A DNA stretch of 64,000 bases from the NCBI RefSeq assembly GCF_030867145.1, contig NC_134419.1:72907403-72971402 (forward strand). The letters are read 5' to 3'. How positions within the stretch are numbered: the first letter of the stretch is position 1; each line of letters begins with the position of its first letter. The stretch comes from Opisthocomus hoazin. Lineage: Eukaryota; Chordata; Aves; Opisthocomiformes; Opisthocomidae. The notes under the pieces are model-generated. The model saw nothing but the letters and a program-made list of their open reading frames with translations. It was not told the origin of the DNA and made no database searches. The translations under genes and the position numbers were made by a program. Positions 38,997 to 52,355 of the stretch are shown piece after piece.

Positions 38997-41900
38997 CGGG
39001 GGGAAGAAAAAAACAAAAAAGCTGCAGAATGGAGAAAAAGTCTTTGAGTTATCTCAGGCCTGGTCAGCTTGTTCATTTCGTCAGAAAAGAAGGGTTTCTG
39101 GGGGAACCCCATCTCTGTTCAATCAAAATTCCGTTTGCTGAGTGTAATGTGTCGTTCATGGTTTAATATGTTCCCCGGGGTTTTTTGATCTTTTCGTCCC
39201 CTTCCTTCATCTGGATCCCCTGAGGTTTGACAACAGGTTGGTGGAAAGAAGCGGCAGAGGGTCTCTGCAGAGCGTGGAGCACCGTACCGCAGCTCCGCCT
39301 TTGCCCTTCCCGGCCAGAAAGCGGCTGTGTGATCGGAGAGTTTGGGAAGCACACGCAGGCCTTCACCCCTCCAGAAACCTGGCTCCCATAAACCTCTCTC
39401 CTTCATTCGTAAGGAAGCAGGGAAGGAGCTGCTGCCCTGCTCCCGCGGGCGGGACTGTTTGGGTGGAAGGGTGTACACAACCCTCGGATCCCGGACCAAA
39501 CATCCACAGTGGTTGGAGGGATGAAAAAGAAACTTCAACAGGCTGAAACCAACTGTTTAAAAACAATGCCTCCACAAGGTTACTTTTCTTCTGAAAGAAC
39601 AGATAGGCCCTTGGGTAGCCGAGAGGAAAACAGATTTTTAACAAGTGGCTTGGAATCTGCGGTGTTTTGAAGAGCTCAGGGTAAAAACTCCTACTCCCCC
39701 CTAAATGAAAATTTGTTTTACAGAAAGTGGCAATCCCGTGGGACCTGATCAGATGGGAACTGCCACCACCAAGAGGTATTTTTTCAGCACTTCGCAGGGG
39801 AAGTAGAAGGTGTTTGAGTTTGCTTTATTTTATTGCAGCTTTCCAGCCTTCCTTGATTTTTGTTTTTCATCTGAAAGGCTTATCAGGAGACCTCCCTAAA
39901 AAATGATCTTCTGATCTTACCACAGACACGGAGCTCAGAGCAGTGGCCCTTACCCAGCAGAAACAGTCACCATTGCTGAAATGGCTGCTGGGTTGCACAC
40001 AAGGAGATTCAGGGTATTTTCCGTTATTCGTAAATATTTCTAGCAGGTAAGTTTAAGACTTTTTCGTTGCTGATGAGCAGTTCTCTCTCTCTCACACACA
40101 AGTGCACACAGACAAGAGCTACTTAGAACACCCTTGGATTCGAGTCCAAATCAATTAATAAATTGCACAGATAGGTTTCATTGCTTCTATATTTGCTACA
40201 TTCAACAAATCAGCTAAAATGTTCAGCCCGTTAGTAGGGACAATACAAAGCTGGAGGGGTCAAACGCAAGAACGAAGGAAGTGTTCATTCTTTCCTGTAA
40301 TGTGACTGGTGGCTGACTGAACCGCTGTGGTTTATACCAGACCTTCCCCTTCGTGTAACATACTCCTTCAAATCTTGTGAGCAAGCCCAAAACATTAATA
40401 TATGACAGAATTAAAAATAACTCCTTAAAAACATTAAATTACATGTTTTGGAAAATTCCAGCTATGTTCCTCTCACGACACTATTCCAATGCTGAAGAAC
40501 TGTCTTTTTTTACTAGGAATAACTGCAATCCAGCAGCAGCTAAAGTATTCCAGTGGGTATATGTAGCATATTTGATCTATACATTAAGGACCAGCAAATC
40601 TACGTGCTCCAAAATAAAGCTTTTTTTACATTTTATCTTACAAATGCAGATAAGTACGTTGTGAAAGAGCTGTGCACATGTTTATACCCCTTGCTCCACA
40701 CCAGCACTTTTTCTTATTTTTCTCATGGTGAAACAAAATAGCTGTCTATTCCTCCCTATCCATTGTCACTGCAGAGTTATTAATTCAAGATAAGATTGCT
40801 GTTCCGACTGGAGCCATCAGGTCAGTCGTCGGAAACCTTTCCACTTCTGGCCCAGGGCTGAGGAACGATTGAAAGGCAGCGAGTCAGCTTTGCCTGGAAT
40901 AGGATGCAGAAATTTGTGCAAAGCTTTTAGCCGTCATGCTGAGACCGGTGGAAGAAGTCACCTTTTCTGATTTTTCAATAAATAGGACTTACACATTGTG
41001 ATAAACGAGTCCGCCTTGTGTCACGGCTGGTGGCAGCAGCCTTTACGTTCACTGCTGGGATGCAATGCAGGTGACCTTGCAGCGAGAGCCCTTTCAGCTA
41101 ACAGCACAGCGGATGTGCCGCTGGTGGGTTTAAGGCGTTCAGGGTACAAGTACGTCCTCCTGATTCTAAATTCCTATGACTGAGTCCAGATAGCTTTATT
41201 TTTCTTCTGCTGACTGATACAGACTCTGTGATCCATACATGGCCCAGAAAATCTTCTGTATACCGCAAAGTCCATTACCAATTATGCCTCTCTTGGACCA
41301 TTTCCATTTAAGGAGAACCTCTTCCAGAGATACTGATCCACTGCTGATTTGTAGAGCCAGCCATTTACCCACGTGAAGGTTGGTGTGACTCTTCTGCTTC
41401 TCTGTACTTGACCATTCCTAAAGATTTTCGCTGTCTCAGGGACACGGTCTCACTCATGGACATTGCTTTTGCAGAACACAGAGCCTGATGTTAAACTCGT
41501 TTCCACAGTGCATGAAAAACTCCTTTCAGAATCTGAAATTTCTGATCTTTTCCTTACTTAAACTCTATTTAGCATCTAAGGGAGACATACGTAGCAAGTT
41601 GGCAGGTGGAAATAAAATGAACTTTCTTCCAATGAGGGAGAACTGCATGTAATGGGATGGCAAGGGTCTGCCACGAGAACCTGAGTCACAGCTCATGCAA
41701 GAAAATATGAAAATATTTTACTAGGTTCTGGATTAATCCAGAGTATTGCAACGAGTACGTGAGCACTGTCCGCCACGTGTGCAGGGCATTTTGATGTGGC
41801 CTGTGATACAGATCTGAGAGGCAGCTGAAGTCCCACCACGGCACTGAGCCCTGCTGGGGATGATGCTCTCAGGGACTGCTACTGAGCTGGCCAAATCCCC

Positions 41901-42345
41901 GACCGTCAGCCTCAGCCTCGCTGGGAAATTTGGTTTATGCCAGATGAAGATTTGGACCCAGGGCAAAAAAACTGAGAATATGAGCTCCAGAGTTAGAATA
42001 CCTCTTAATGAAGAGAGGCCCTTTAACCTCTGAAAAGAGGTGACCAAGGTGACCACCCTGCTAATGCCTGCCCTCCGGTACCCTCTGGCAGAGAGCGTTG
42101 CTCTCTCATTCAAGTAAGAGAAGTGGGGGAGATGAATATCTGCTCACAGGTATTCTCAAGATAGTTTGGCAAACCAGAAAGGCAAACCCTTTTGCTCTGT
42201 ATTTGTACAGCACCTAGCACAGCGAAGTCCTGGTCCATTACTAGAGCTGCCAGGGATTTCCACAGTACAAATAACAAGTACATAACGCATCTGCTAGAGA
42301 GCTCACAAACCTTTCATGTTATTTATGTACTAATCTGAGCAGCGT
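38997..42345. other. Intergenic DNA, no gene seen
   Basis: A/T-richer single-copy-looking sequence with no recognisable gene, RNA or repeat apart from a short (TC)n(AC)n at 40081-40100. Open frames are at most 139 codons and isolated. Confidence 0.55.
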
Positions 42346-42399
42346 GGGCCAGATTTTGATCTTAGTTATTCTGGAGTAAATGAGATACGGGTTTGGCCT
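42346..42399. mobile_element. Old palindromic (MITE-like) repeat, fragment
   Basis: GGGCCAGATTTTGATCTTAG followed by CTGGAGTAAATGAGATACGG and ending TTTGGCC. This corresponds to one end of a fold-back repeat common in turtle, crocodilian and bird DNA in which AGATTTTGATCTCAGTTA and GGAGTAAA are diagnostic. The family name is not asserted. Confidence 0.5.
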
Positions 42400-44602
42400 T
42401 ACATCCATAAGATCTATAGTCAATCAGTGTTTCTGATGTGCTCATCATGGAAATATCTTGGCATTGTGCGGCTGGCTCGCTTCAGTGTGACTAGAATAGC
42501 AAAGCATTATATTAAGCAAACAGAACAGTTTGATTTATAGATTTGTGGTAAGAATAGTTCAGTTTTCCAGGGTGTTCAATTTAATTAACATTCTCCAGGG
42601 AAAAAACTGCTATTGTTTCCCTAACCACATGCCTTCCAATACAAAATAAACTCTTGCTGGTGTGTATGTGCTGCTTAATTATCCTAAATGGTTCCTTTTG
42701 AAATTTGTCTATTGACCTGCTTCTACACTTCACAAGTGCAGCATATCCTATTCACTCAAGAGTGTGTATCTACCTGCACTTAGCAAGAAAGAGATACCAG
42801 ATGAATTTTAACACTGCTGAAACAAGAATCCAACCTGCTGCATGCAGCATTCCCAAGTGGTATTTGTGAATCAGGCTGCAAGGAGAATTTATAAAGCCAC
42901 GTAAACTGCAGCAACACCTGTAAGTCCTAATTGCAGCCACTGTTACATGTTTGGGGATAAGTCTACAGCAAGGGGCTCTGCCTAGATGTTACTGGAGCAG
43001 AAAGCAGGAGAGTAGGGGACAGTCTATCTCTCTGGCCCACCAGAAGCCAAATCCTGCTGCCAGCCTTCACTTTGAGCTACTTCCATGGTTTTGACGTGCT
43101 GGTTTTCGGAGGGGCAAGCTGCAGTGAAGGCACGTCCCAGGCGTTCAGGCCACCCGTTGCTCATGGGGCTGTGTAAATCACACTGTCTTTTGCACCAACG
43201 CAGTGTCTGACCTGCCGACTCCATCTCCCAGGCGCTCTCCTTGCTTTTCTAGAGCGCCGAGATTCAGAAGAAGGAGATGGTGGAGCTGTCTTGACTCCAT
43301 TTATTCCTGCACTTAAGTGGAAACAGAACTGGGCCCAGTGAGCATTGCAGTGTGGGATGACAGGAGGGCGAGTTTTCTTGTAGTTGAGTCAGTAGTGAGA
43401 GCTGGCTGTAGCCGGCTCTGACTGAACACAATAAACAATTCCACTTGCAACATACTGTACTATTTAAGGGCTCCTGGATGCCAGGGGGAGTTTTGCCTGA
43501 ATAGCAGGCAAATAGCAGGTCCTTATTCTCTATCTTCTCTCATGAAATATCACAGCCCCGCATGTGTTGCAGAGGCAGATAACGAAGTGGCGGCGATCGG
43601 AGGGGGTTGGGGAGGTGAGCGGTGCGGTGGGGCAGTGCCACTGCCCCCCTGCTGTGGGAGTGCCGGGCTCCCTCCAGCTGGCGAGGTCCCGTCCGTGCTG
43701 GAGCCATCCAGAAGATGCTCTACGGACGGCGTAGCGTGGGCCGGGGAAACTATGCAATTAGGGCCTAGAAACTATGGGTTAACTCTGTAAAGTGAATGAC
43801 GTGATTGCAATGATTCCCTTTAGATTTAACATCTATTCATCTCTGCCACTGTCACTCCACTAGTTCTGCTTTCCAATGACACCATCCCATTTTTTTTCTT
43901 CTATTGTGTAAAATAAGAAATCCAAATTTTAGGGAAAGATTAGAAATACTTTTCTCTGTAGTGCAATGTGCAAGGAATTTATTGAACGGTCTCGGAAGAC
44001 AAGCTATGTTACTGTCCTCCTGCAGCACCGTTGATTCAAACGTAAAGCAACAAGTTAAAATATATTCATATGCTGATTCATAAGCTATTAAAATATAAAA
44101 CTTGTCAAAACAAGTGGTAGATTTCTTCCTAATATTACCGTAGATATAGTTTTCGTAAATATGGAGGCAGCTTTTCTGAGAAGAGTATTTTAAACACATC
44201 TAAATTATATTAAGAGTCAAGGCCCAATTTGGTAACAAGCTGTGAGACATCAAGGGTTCCTTTAATGAAGAATTCACGCTGGAAAAATGTATGTCACAAG
44301 ACATATGAATAGATGCCTCCATGACTACTAACCCTTCGCTCCCCGCACTTTGATTTATGGGTAGATGCGCATCCACAGAAAGCGATCCCGATGAAGCCCT
44401 TGACTCCAAATAGCCGTTTGGGTCTCTTCGCTAGTACACAGTGCTCCGAAACAAAGCGGCATCAGCAAAGATGCCTGAGGTTTGATTTGAATTTTGCTCT
44501 AGTTGACTGATACTATTTATACACTGGGCTAATCAGAACCAGGGCTGTTTCATCATACTAAATGTCAGGAAAAATATATCATGTGCATCAAGGGAGAAAG
44601 CT
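42400..44602. other. Intergenic DNA, no gene seen
   Basis: Mixed sequence; 43560-43760 is locally G/C-rich. No coding or RNA gene evidence. Confidence 0.55.
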
Positions 44603-44652
44603 TGGCCCCGCTGAAGTCAATGGCAAAACTCCCATTGATTTCATTGGGGCCA
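44603..44652. mobile_element. Fold-back (MITE-like) repeat with 21-bp inverted arms
   Basis: Arms at 44603-44623 and 44632-44652 are reverse complements at 18 of 21 positions, around an 8-base loop. The arms carry GAAGTCAATGG and CCATTGATTTCA, diagnostic of an abundant palindromic repeat of sauropsid genomes. The copy is decayed but still forms a clear hairpin. Confidence 0.7.
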
Positions 44653-47564
44653 GGATTTCACCCTGAATAAAAACTCATGTTTTATAGACAGTTTAAATGG
44701 CAATGGGTTTATCTGTGAGTGTTTTTAAGAATTGTTTTGGAGAAAAATGTATTACTGAAATGCAATTACGTATTTATTTAGCCTTTACAGATCAACTGAA
44801 GTTTTCACGAGCAGTGCAAAGGCATTGAAGTGGAGTACCTCGAGACAGAATTTGTATGATATGCCATTGGGCAACTATTAGAAGATGTAAGTGAATGTGG
44901 TTCAATGTCTTCAAACACAGTTTTGCTAATAAGCGTCTGGATGATCCAAATGCAAATATTTTTCCTTCTGGATGACGTAGTAGCTCGCCAGGACTCCAGT
45001 GCAACGGATGTAACATATTTGACTTGATGAGCCTGTTGGACATGAGAAAGAGCTTGCAGTTGTCAGTCTGTCTTGCTCCCACACTGATTGAACACAGCCC
45101 CGCAGCCTGCCAAGACTTGTTGGGCTTGAGCAGCCATGGAGGAGACCTGCTTTCTTTGGTACTATCCCTGGCACAAGGGGTGGACAGAAAGTCACTGCGG
45201 GTTTTGAGCATTGTAAGAAAGGTTTGGGGAAGCTCTCAGTTCCAGCATTATTCTTCTCTTAAATCAAAGGATTCTTGTCTTTCTTTTTTAGCATCATAAA
45301 TGAGCAAAGTGTCAGGATTTATAAGCTTCCATATTTGTAGAAGTCACATTCTGCTGAGACAATTCACAAGCAGAAAAATAGGCTTGTTTTCACTGGTTAA
45401 TTAGTTCATAGTGCACATTTCTTCAGCTGTGTACTTACTACTTCAAAAAGTATCATGGGATCAAGAAACTAGCTTTGCATTTCAGTCGAAAGAAGAGCCA
45501 GTGGAACAAAAACCCTATGTGAACAACTTCCAGTGACTGGAAAGCACCACGTCCCCCCCTTAAAAGCTCTTTGAAAAGATATGTTGCCGTCAACGAATCT
45601 CACTTCTTTTAACAAAAACCATAAATCTGGTGTATGAAATGTTCCCTCATTTTGACTGGATCTATTCAAGCTGATTAATTTTTCACAATTTTGTCAGAAA
45701 ACCGCACTGCGGGATGGCTTCAGCACCAACTGCCCATCTTGCACAGACACCGTCAGTTCCTGAAATACTTAGGTTTCCTGTTAATTTACAATGGGTCCCT
45801 TCCAAAGTACTCACTTAGTCTTGTTTAAATTATGTGAATGGACAAAATTACAGCCTTTGATGCTATGTTGCGAAAACATTTAATCTATTTTGTTTTTAGC
45901 TTTCCTTTGACTGGTACAAGAAACTAAGCATGGGAAAACAGGCAAATCATGACTTACGGGTGAGTGGCTAGTCACATTTGGAGCTAATTTGTTTCCCAAA
46001 TATTTATACTTCCTAAGAAACAGTTTCTCCAAAAGAACAGCTCCTGGAAGTGGGTACAGTACTGGTCAGAGAAGAGGAAAACATGACATTTGATGTAGTC
46101 ACCCTGATTAAGGTCCTGTCCAATTAGGTTTAACAAGACAGGGTTAGAGAACCATCCTGAAATATACCGAGGAGAGGAAAACATTAAAGAACAAAGAATC
46201 CTATGGTCTCAAAGGACCAGGGAAAAGAATTTCAAACCATCTTGACAAATCAGTATAACCACAGCTTCACAGAGAGACAAAAATGGGAGAACTCTGGCTC
46301 TGAGGATTAGAGTTGAGATTAAAAAGGCGAACAAAAAAAAAATCCCTTCACTTCTAGACCACTAACTTGACTCCATAAACCAGTTAGTCATGATCATGTG
46401 ATAGCTGTTGAACCTGCCCTCTCTGGAACAAACTGGTGGTCTCAATATCGACTTTTGGAGGCATACGACAATATTCAAACAAAACAATGATTTTCTGCTT
46501 GACATTATTGTTGGCCACCTCCATAGGAAGGCCAAAGGACTGATGGAGCAAGCAGTTAATAACAGAAAAAAAATCCCAACAGTAGTTGATGTTGATTTTT
46601 ATTATTATTATCATTATTAATTCACAAGAGAAATGATACAATTGTCTGAGGATGACAGCAATTATACAGCCAAATGAGATTCCTGTACAGCAAGGCTGAG
46701 ACGTGGGATGCAAGCTGTGGTTAGATTAGGAAAGCATCTGTGACCATGGCTAACTTGGCTAACAGAGCAGGGGTTGAACCAGGGCTGTCAGTCCTGCAGA
46801 GCTAGAAGCACCAGCCACTATCACACGAACGAAAGGAGTCCTAGCTTTGTGGCCGGGGGCTGAGGCAGCTGCCACCCTGCCTGGAGATGCACCGTGGTGG
46901 GGAGGACCAGTGACACATGCTCACTCATGGGTTACATCCTTCCTTCTGCTTTGCCCTCAGCAGCTCAAATCACTTTTGCGTGAAGACTGCTCCAGAGGAT
47001 GACACACCAGCTGGGAAACTGGTGGCTTTTCCAGGCAAAAGAATGAGCAGTGCTAAAGCTGAGCAAACACTGAGTAGCAGCAGCTCCTCTCCCCTGCCCT
47101 GGTGACCTGCTTTTGGACTGGGTCTGCCTTTGCTTTCTTGTCTTCTCTGGATAAGCAGAACTAAACCATCACAAGGCCCATCACTCCTAACTCCGTTGTG
47201 ATCACTTCACTGATGTTTAAAAAGAGGATTGTCACCAAATCCGTGCTACTGGTTGGAACGGAACACTTCATCATTCCTATGTTGGCCCTAAAGTGGTAAA
47301 TTGAAAGAGTTTTGTATTCTGTGCTGATTTATGGTGGCTAAATTAATGTAATAAAACTTCCCAGGCTCTTTTCATGTATATTATTGATAAAAACACTAAC
47401 TAAAAGAAACGTGAAAATCCATCTTTGTGAGCTTTAATACTTGATGGTGGCATCTGTTTTTCATTTAACAGGATGACCGAAATGAATGTAGCTACAAAAA
47501 ACTCGAACAGCCAAATGTGTACATATCATTGCGCAAAAATGACAATTTCGTCACTCACTGAGAA
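44653..47564. other. Intergenic DNA, no gene seen
   Basis: A/T-rich sequence with an ATT/ATC short microsatellite at 46598-46620. Longest open frame is 139 codons on the minus strand at 44792-45211, without recognisable product. Confidence 0.55.
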
Positions 47565-47667
47565 TCAGCCCTGATTTATTTGAACCAACTTCAAGGGTCT
47601 AACTCCTCACCCAGAGCTTGAGTTCAGCAGGAGTTTTTCTTAGGCAGGGTCTTCATGATCTGACCCA
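47565..47667. mobile_element. Old palindromic (MITE-like) repeat, decayed copy
   Basis: GAGTTCAGCAGGAGTTTTTC, TTAGGCAGGGTCTTCATGAT and CTGACCC follow the end of the same repeat group (TGGGAGTTTTGCCTGAGTAA, then GGATCTGGCCC). Much diverged, so a family call would need a repeat library. Confidence 0.4.
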
Positions 47668-48856
47668 GGCATATCCATTTGCAACAACATCCACTGGAAA
47701 GGGCTTTGTACGTTGTAATAGATGAGTGAATCAGAAGAATTTAAGTTTCCATTCAGTCACAGTCTTCCGTGCTTTGACATAGCTTTAGGACATTTACTAA
47801 GTGAATATGAATATCTTTTGCACCATCTTATGAAAAAATGGCTGGTTTATGCAATGTCAACATTTATGGATCTGGAAAAACTGCCTTTTATCATTCATCA
47901 TGTGCAAAGATTGCATAAAAGTTTAAAGAATGAAGATACCTGAAAACAAGAGATTGTGCAGTGCATTATTCAGCACCATAGAAATACAATGTGCAGGAAA
48001 AGAGGTGAGTCTGGAGACTGACTTGCTTGCTAGTATTTCTGAGAACAGTTGGGAAGCGATGTTGAAGCGGGCTGGACGGGTGTTTGTGGCTGGGAAGGAC
48101 TTGCAAGAGATACTGCACTTGCTGTCTACTGCACATAGCTATGTGTGTGAATTCATCACGAACACACTAATGGGACAGCACAAGTGTAAAGCAAATAATG
48201 TCTCTCTGTGCACGATGGTGGAATATCTACCTTTCCACAAAGGGCAAATCCAGCTGGTTACCTCCCCAGATACAGAGATTCCCAGAAAAAGAACTGGTGC
48301 AGATCTGCCGCGCCAGGGTAGGGATCAGATTTAAAGCACGGGCAGGTAAGAGCAAGGCAAATATGACTGCCAGCCCTTTTTTACCTGGCATAACACTCCA
48401 GGTACGCTATAGCTGGATCTGAGTCTAGAGACTTTGCTATTCCCCTTGCTCTCTTGCATCTGCGCCTTTCCAGCATAAACTCACCCAAATGCCCAACAAT
48501 GTGGCCTAAATGTTTTCTTGGAACAATTTTTTGGTGTAATTTTCACAGAATTGTGCTGACCTTGTCCTCACGAATAATGGGACAACCGCAGTCATATAAC
48601 AAGGATAAACCTCATGCCAAGTCCTTCAGTTAGGCAACGACAGTAACATTTCTGAGTGCCACAGTGAGCCGTTCACCATCTCTAAACAGGGCTAGGAAGC
48701 CTGGGCCAGTGACTCAGACATTTGGTTAGGATGCGCCCTTCAGTGATTCCCCAGCTATTCCAGCAGCTTTTCCTAATGATGTTTCCTTCAGGTACCTGCC
48801 ATTTCCAGTTCTGCTTAGTGTGCAAAATCACAGCTGCATGGCTGTGGAAAGTAACA
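47668..48856. other. Intergenic DNA with isolated open frames, no gene supported
   Basis: Two overlapping frames (47722-47943, 73 codons; 47930-48334, 134 codons) occur here in A/T-rich DNA. They resemble no family I know and lack splice context. They are probably chance. Confidence 0.5.
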
Positions 48857-49033
48857 GGGCCAGATCCTCAGGAATTTTGGATCCGCAGCCTTCAATGAGC
48901 CTTGGGGGAGTTATCCAGGCTCAGAAGACATCCACCAGGTCCTTACCCCAAACAAATCCTCCACCATCTGCCTCATTCCACACCCTCTGAAGCCAGTGGG
49001 AGTCCAACCAGATAATTCAATGGAAACTGGCCC
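48857..49033. mobile_element. Old palindromic (MITE-like) repeat, larger decayed copy
   Basis: Begins GGGCCAGATCCTCAG and ends CTGAAGCCAGTGGGAGTCC, ATTCAATGGAAACTGGCCC. The ends match the inverted termini (GGGCCAGATCC and CTGGCCC) and the AGTCAATGGGAGT core of the repeat group seen at 44603. About 177 bases, with unrelated-looking middle sequence. Confidence 0.45.
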
Positions 49034-51784
49034 AGGACTCACCTAAAAATGCACCTGTTTCTTACTGCATGAAGTGATAAGCTGCAAAGGTTTGTTTTTT
49101 AATTGGACATTTAATACCAGCTTTGGCAGGTGATTAAACTGTGATTTACTTCCAAGGGAGATAAGAAGTAAATTTCTAAGGAATTCCGGATAGGTGGTTT
49201 AACAGCACTGTAATTATACAAAGACATTTTTGGAAGAACTGGGCAAGTTAAGGGAGAATCAGACATAAATAAGGGAGTTATTTTTCTTTCTACACTCAGA
49301 AGACTATACGAAAATGACAAAAAATGAGAGCAATGTTTAAGTAGTTAGAAAATATGAGATTCTGAGTGGACATAAAAACTGCCTAACAAATGTTTAATAC
49401 AGAGCCAACCAGGAACGTGCTTCCACTCCAGCTGAAATAGAAGCAGCCAGCGCTATCAGAACATCAATGTATACAAATCAAACAAGGCAGCTCAACTATC
49501 TCCCATGGGTAAAATAAAGAGGCATGAAGTGGGGACTTGTCAGTCATTGAGACCTTTATTAATAACAACTGCAGTTTAAGGAGCATGGGCTCTAGTACTT
49601 GCAAACAGGAAGCGGCAGCACTCCAATAAGAAAGCAAACATTTCAGTGTCTGTAAAGCAAGATTGGGTTTCAGAGGGTAAAAAAAGAGAAATTTGTGGGA
49701 AAAAAATAAGTGAGATGACTGCAATGAAATCTGGGACACTAATAAATAATTTTTGCAGTATGCGTAATAACAATATAATATTCTGAAGTATTGTATTAGA
49801 ACTGTCTAAATGGTATTGGGGCAAATATGCCATGGGGAAAGAGAACAACATTTCAGACTGATCCAAGAACAGGTTTCATCTGCCAAGCTTCCCTGGCTTC
49901 AGAACAAGTGTTTGGTATTTTGCAAAAAAATGCATTTTTCAACTGTATACTTCTGTTTGACTGAGGGAGACTGTTTTAGGCCTCCTTGTGTTGACATCAA
50001 CCATAGTCCTCTATGCAGAAGGCATTTTAAGCACTTGGGTTTGGATAACTCTATGAAGACAAAATGGGGAGCAGAATTATTTACCCTCAGCATCCAGACA
50101 TGGACTGAATGTACTGCTTTGGGCATACATAAAAGTGGCTGAATGTGGCTACTGTTTTGAGCTAGGCTATCCCCACCGAACCTTCTTTTTCCTCTGGTTT
50201 GCTTCTGTTTCCACATATCCAACGGGAAAGATCTGCTCTGGTGGATAGTTCTCCTTCTGCCCCTTCAGCACTGCATACCAGCCGAGAGTGGAAGACAATG
50301 TCTTGAGCCCATCCTCTCAACCCACCTCTGCTGTGTGTGTGTTACACCAGAGCTCACAGGCAGTACAAAGCGTCTCATCAGTCCATGACACCCCGGTACC
50401 ACTTCAAGAAATTCCTTTGCCACCCTGTGGTCCTGTGGGTTTAGTGGTAATCATACAATTTCTACTGTGTTTTTTGCAATCCATTGCTGACGCGGGTGTT
50501 CACTGGGGCTACAAAGACAGACAGTCTCAGGTACAGCTCAGAGGGTTTTTGTACCTGTCTCCTGGTAGTTCTAAGTTAACCATTTTTTCACCTGAAAAAT
50601 AAATATTTCTTCTTTGCCCTTTCCTTGGGAATACTGAAAAGAGCAGCATTCTGTATGTTTTGTGTAACTAGGTCAAAAGCTGTAGCAATTATATAATAAT
50701 GGCTTGGAAAGGCAGTATTTCAGGACAAGGTGTTTCAAGGCAACAACTTCAGTCGTAAGAATGACAATGGTATTTATTGCAGGAAATCCCTTGCAAGAAA
50801 AATATCTGACTATTACAGACAGCAATAAAGTAAAAATTTTGCCTTAAGCATATTTCTTCCCAAGGCAGATCAGTAAATATCTGAGCTGCAGAAACATAAA
50901 TATACCTGTAACGAGTAAGAATTTACAGTTCTACAGAAATGTTGTCAACAATATGTATAGGTGCCTTAGAGATAAGTAGGTATTTACCAAAGATTTATGG
51001 AGTATGGTATTCTGTGACATCATAAAATGTGGGGAATCTGAGTCCACGACTGTTTGACTGGTCAGCAAAAGACTCTTCTTAGATTATTAGGCTGTGCCAT
51101 ACATCATTCCTAAGGTTATTTCCTTGAAAGGTCTTGGAAAAGGTGTTGTATATCACGAATAACCTATGACCTCAGAAGTCAGACTAGGAGTACCTTTTAC
51201 TCCATTAGCAGCTGAAGTTAATACCATTTGTTTTTTTCAAAACAAAGTAATTATCTTGAGGTTTGAAATACTTTTTCCAGATTGAAGCCATGACCTCAAC
51301 ATTATGATAATGTTGGTGTTGGTAATCAACCTTCTTTCTGAGACTGATAATTCATCATGCACTCATTATATGTGATTTTCTTGTGCGTTAGTATAACACA
51401 TTAAAAGCAAATGGAGTTACATATAAGCATTTAAAATGGTTTGCAGAGAAAATCAGCCACACTCATTTACTGCTTTCATGCAGTGTGCTTCTATTGTTCA
51501 CTGACCTTGCTGAAGTCAGAATTTTGCCTCTAAATTTCATAACTGTTTAAAATACAGCGATATTAAATGGGACACATGAGGGACACTGGCATTGTGGAGC
51601 TCATGTTACCTGCTTTTATGTATCGCGTTGCCCTGAGAGCACATTAGACTCAATGATCCAAGATCAGAAAGGCCATAAATAGCAGTGGAAATTATATAGA
51701 TTAAGTACAGTAAGGTAATAGGGACCTGTATCTCTAGAGGTGATCTATGCATTTGTAAGTTCTTCTGTGTTCCCTCTGTTTCCC
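49034..51784. other. Intergenic DNA, no gene seen
   Basis: A/T-rich, mostly single-copy-looking sequence. Open frames up to 110 codons. Nothing recognisable. Confidence 0.55.
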
Positions 51785-52020
51785 TTTCCTTTCCTTTCCT
51801 TTCCTTTCCTTTCCTTTCCTTTCCTTTCCTTTCCTTTCCTTTCCTTTCCTTTCCTTTCCTTTCCTTTCCTTTCCTTTCCTTTCCTTTCCTTTCCTTTCCT
51901 TTCCTTTCCTTTCCTTTCCTTTCCTTTCCTTTCCTTTCCTTTCCTTTCCTTTCCTTTCCTTTCCTTTCCTCTCCTCTCCTCTCCTCTCCTCTCCTCTCCT
52001 CTCCTCTCCTCTCCTCTCCT
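51785..52020 (+). repeat. TTTCC / CTCCT pentanucleotide microsatellite
   Basis: About 37 uninterrupted units of TTTCC (51785-51970) pass without a break into ten units of CTCCT (51971-52020). The whole 236 bases are pyrimidine on this strand. A T-to-C change in one unit followed by its own expansion explains the two-part structure. It produces Lys/Arg/Glu/Gly- and Ser/Phe/Pro/Leu-rich open frames on the two strands, including a 267-codon minus frame, which are artefacts. Confidence 0.98.
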
Positions 52021-52355
52021 TTCCTCCTTGCCAAAGGACCCAGCCCAGCTATACCTGTCATCTTGCAAAGCTTGAGTGGAAATTGGGACGTGGATCTCCT
52101 GGTGGAATCACAACCAGGACAGATTGCCTGGGAGCCTTGCTCTGGGTGGGATGATGGAACAGGGAAGATGAAAAGGAGGAGAAAGTTACCGGAGAGACCA
52201 GTCTCTGTGGAGATTTCAGTGTGGTTTCTCTTTTCATGGAAAACGGGCATCAGGAGCAGAAGAAATGTCTTTATTACTGGAAAACATCTGAAAATTGAAG
52301 CAGCAGAGAAACCAGTTGGCACCGAGGAATTGCAGCAGCCAACGAGAATGGAAGG

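Noticed and set aside
47930..48334. 134-codon frame in A/T-rich gene-desert DNA
   Set aside because: Longer than neighbours but no family resemblance, no partner exons and no promoter. Retained only as a remark.
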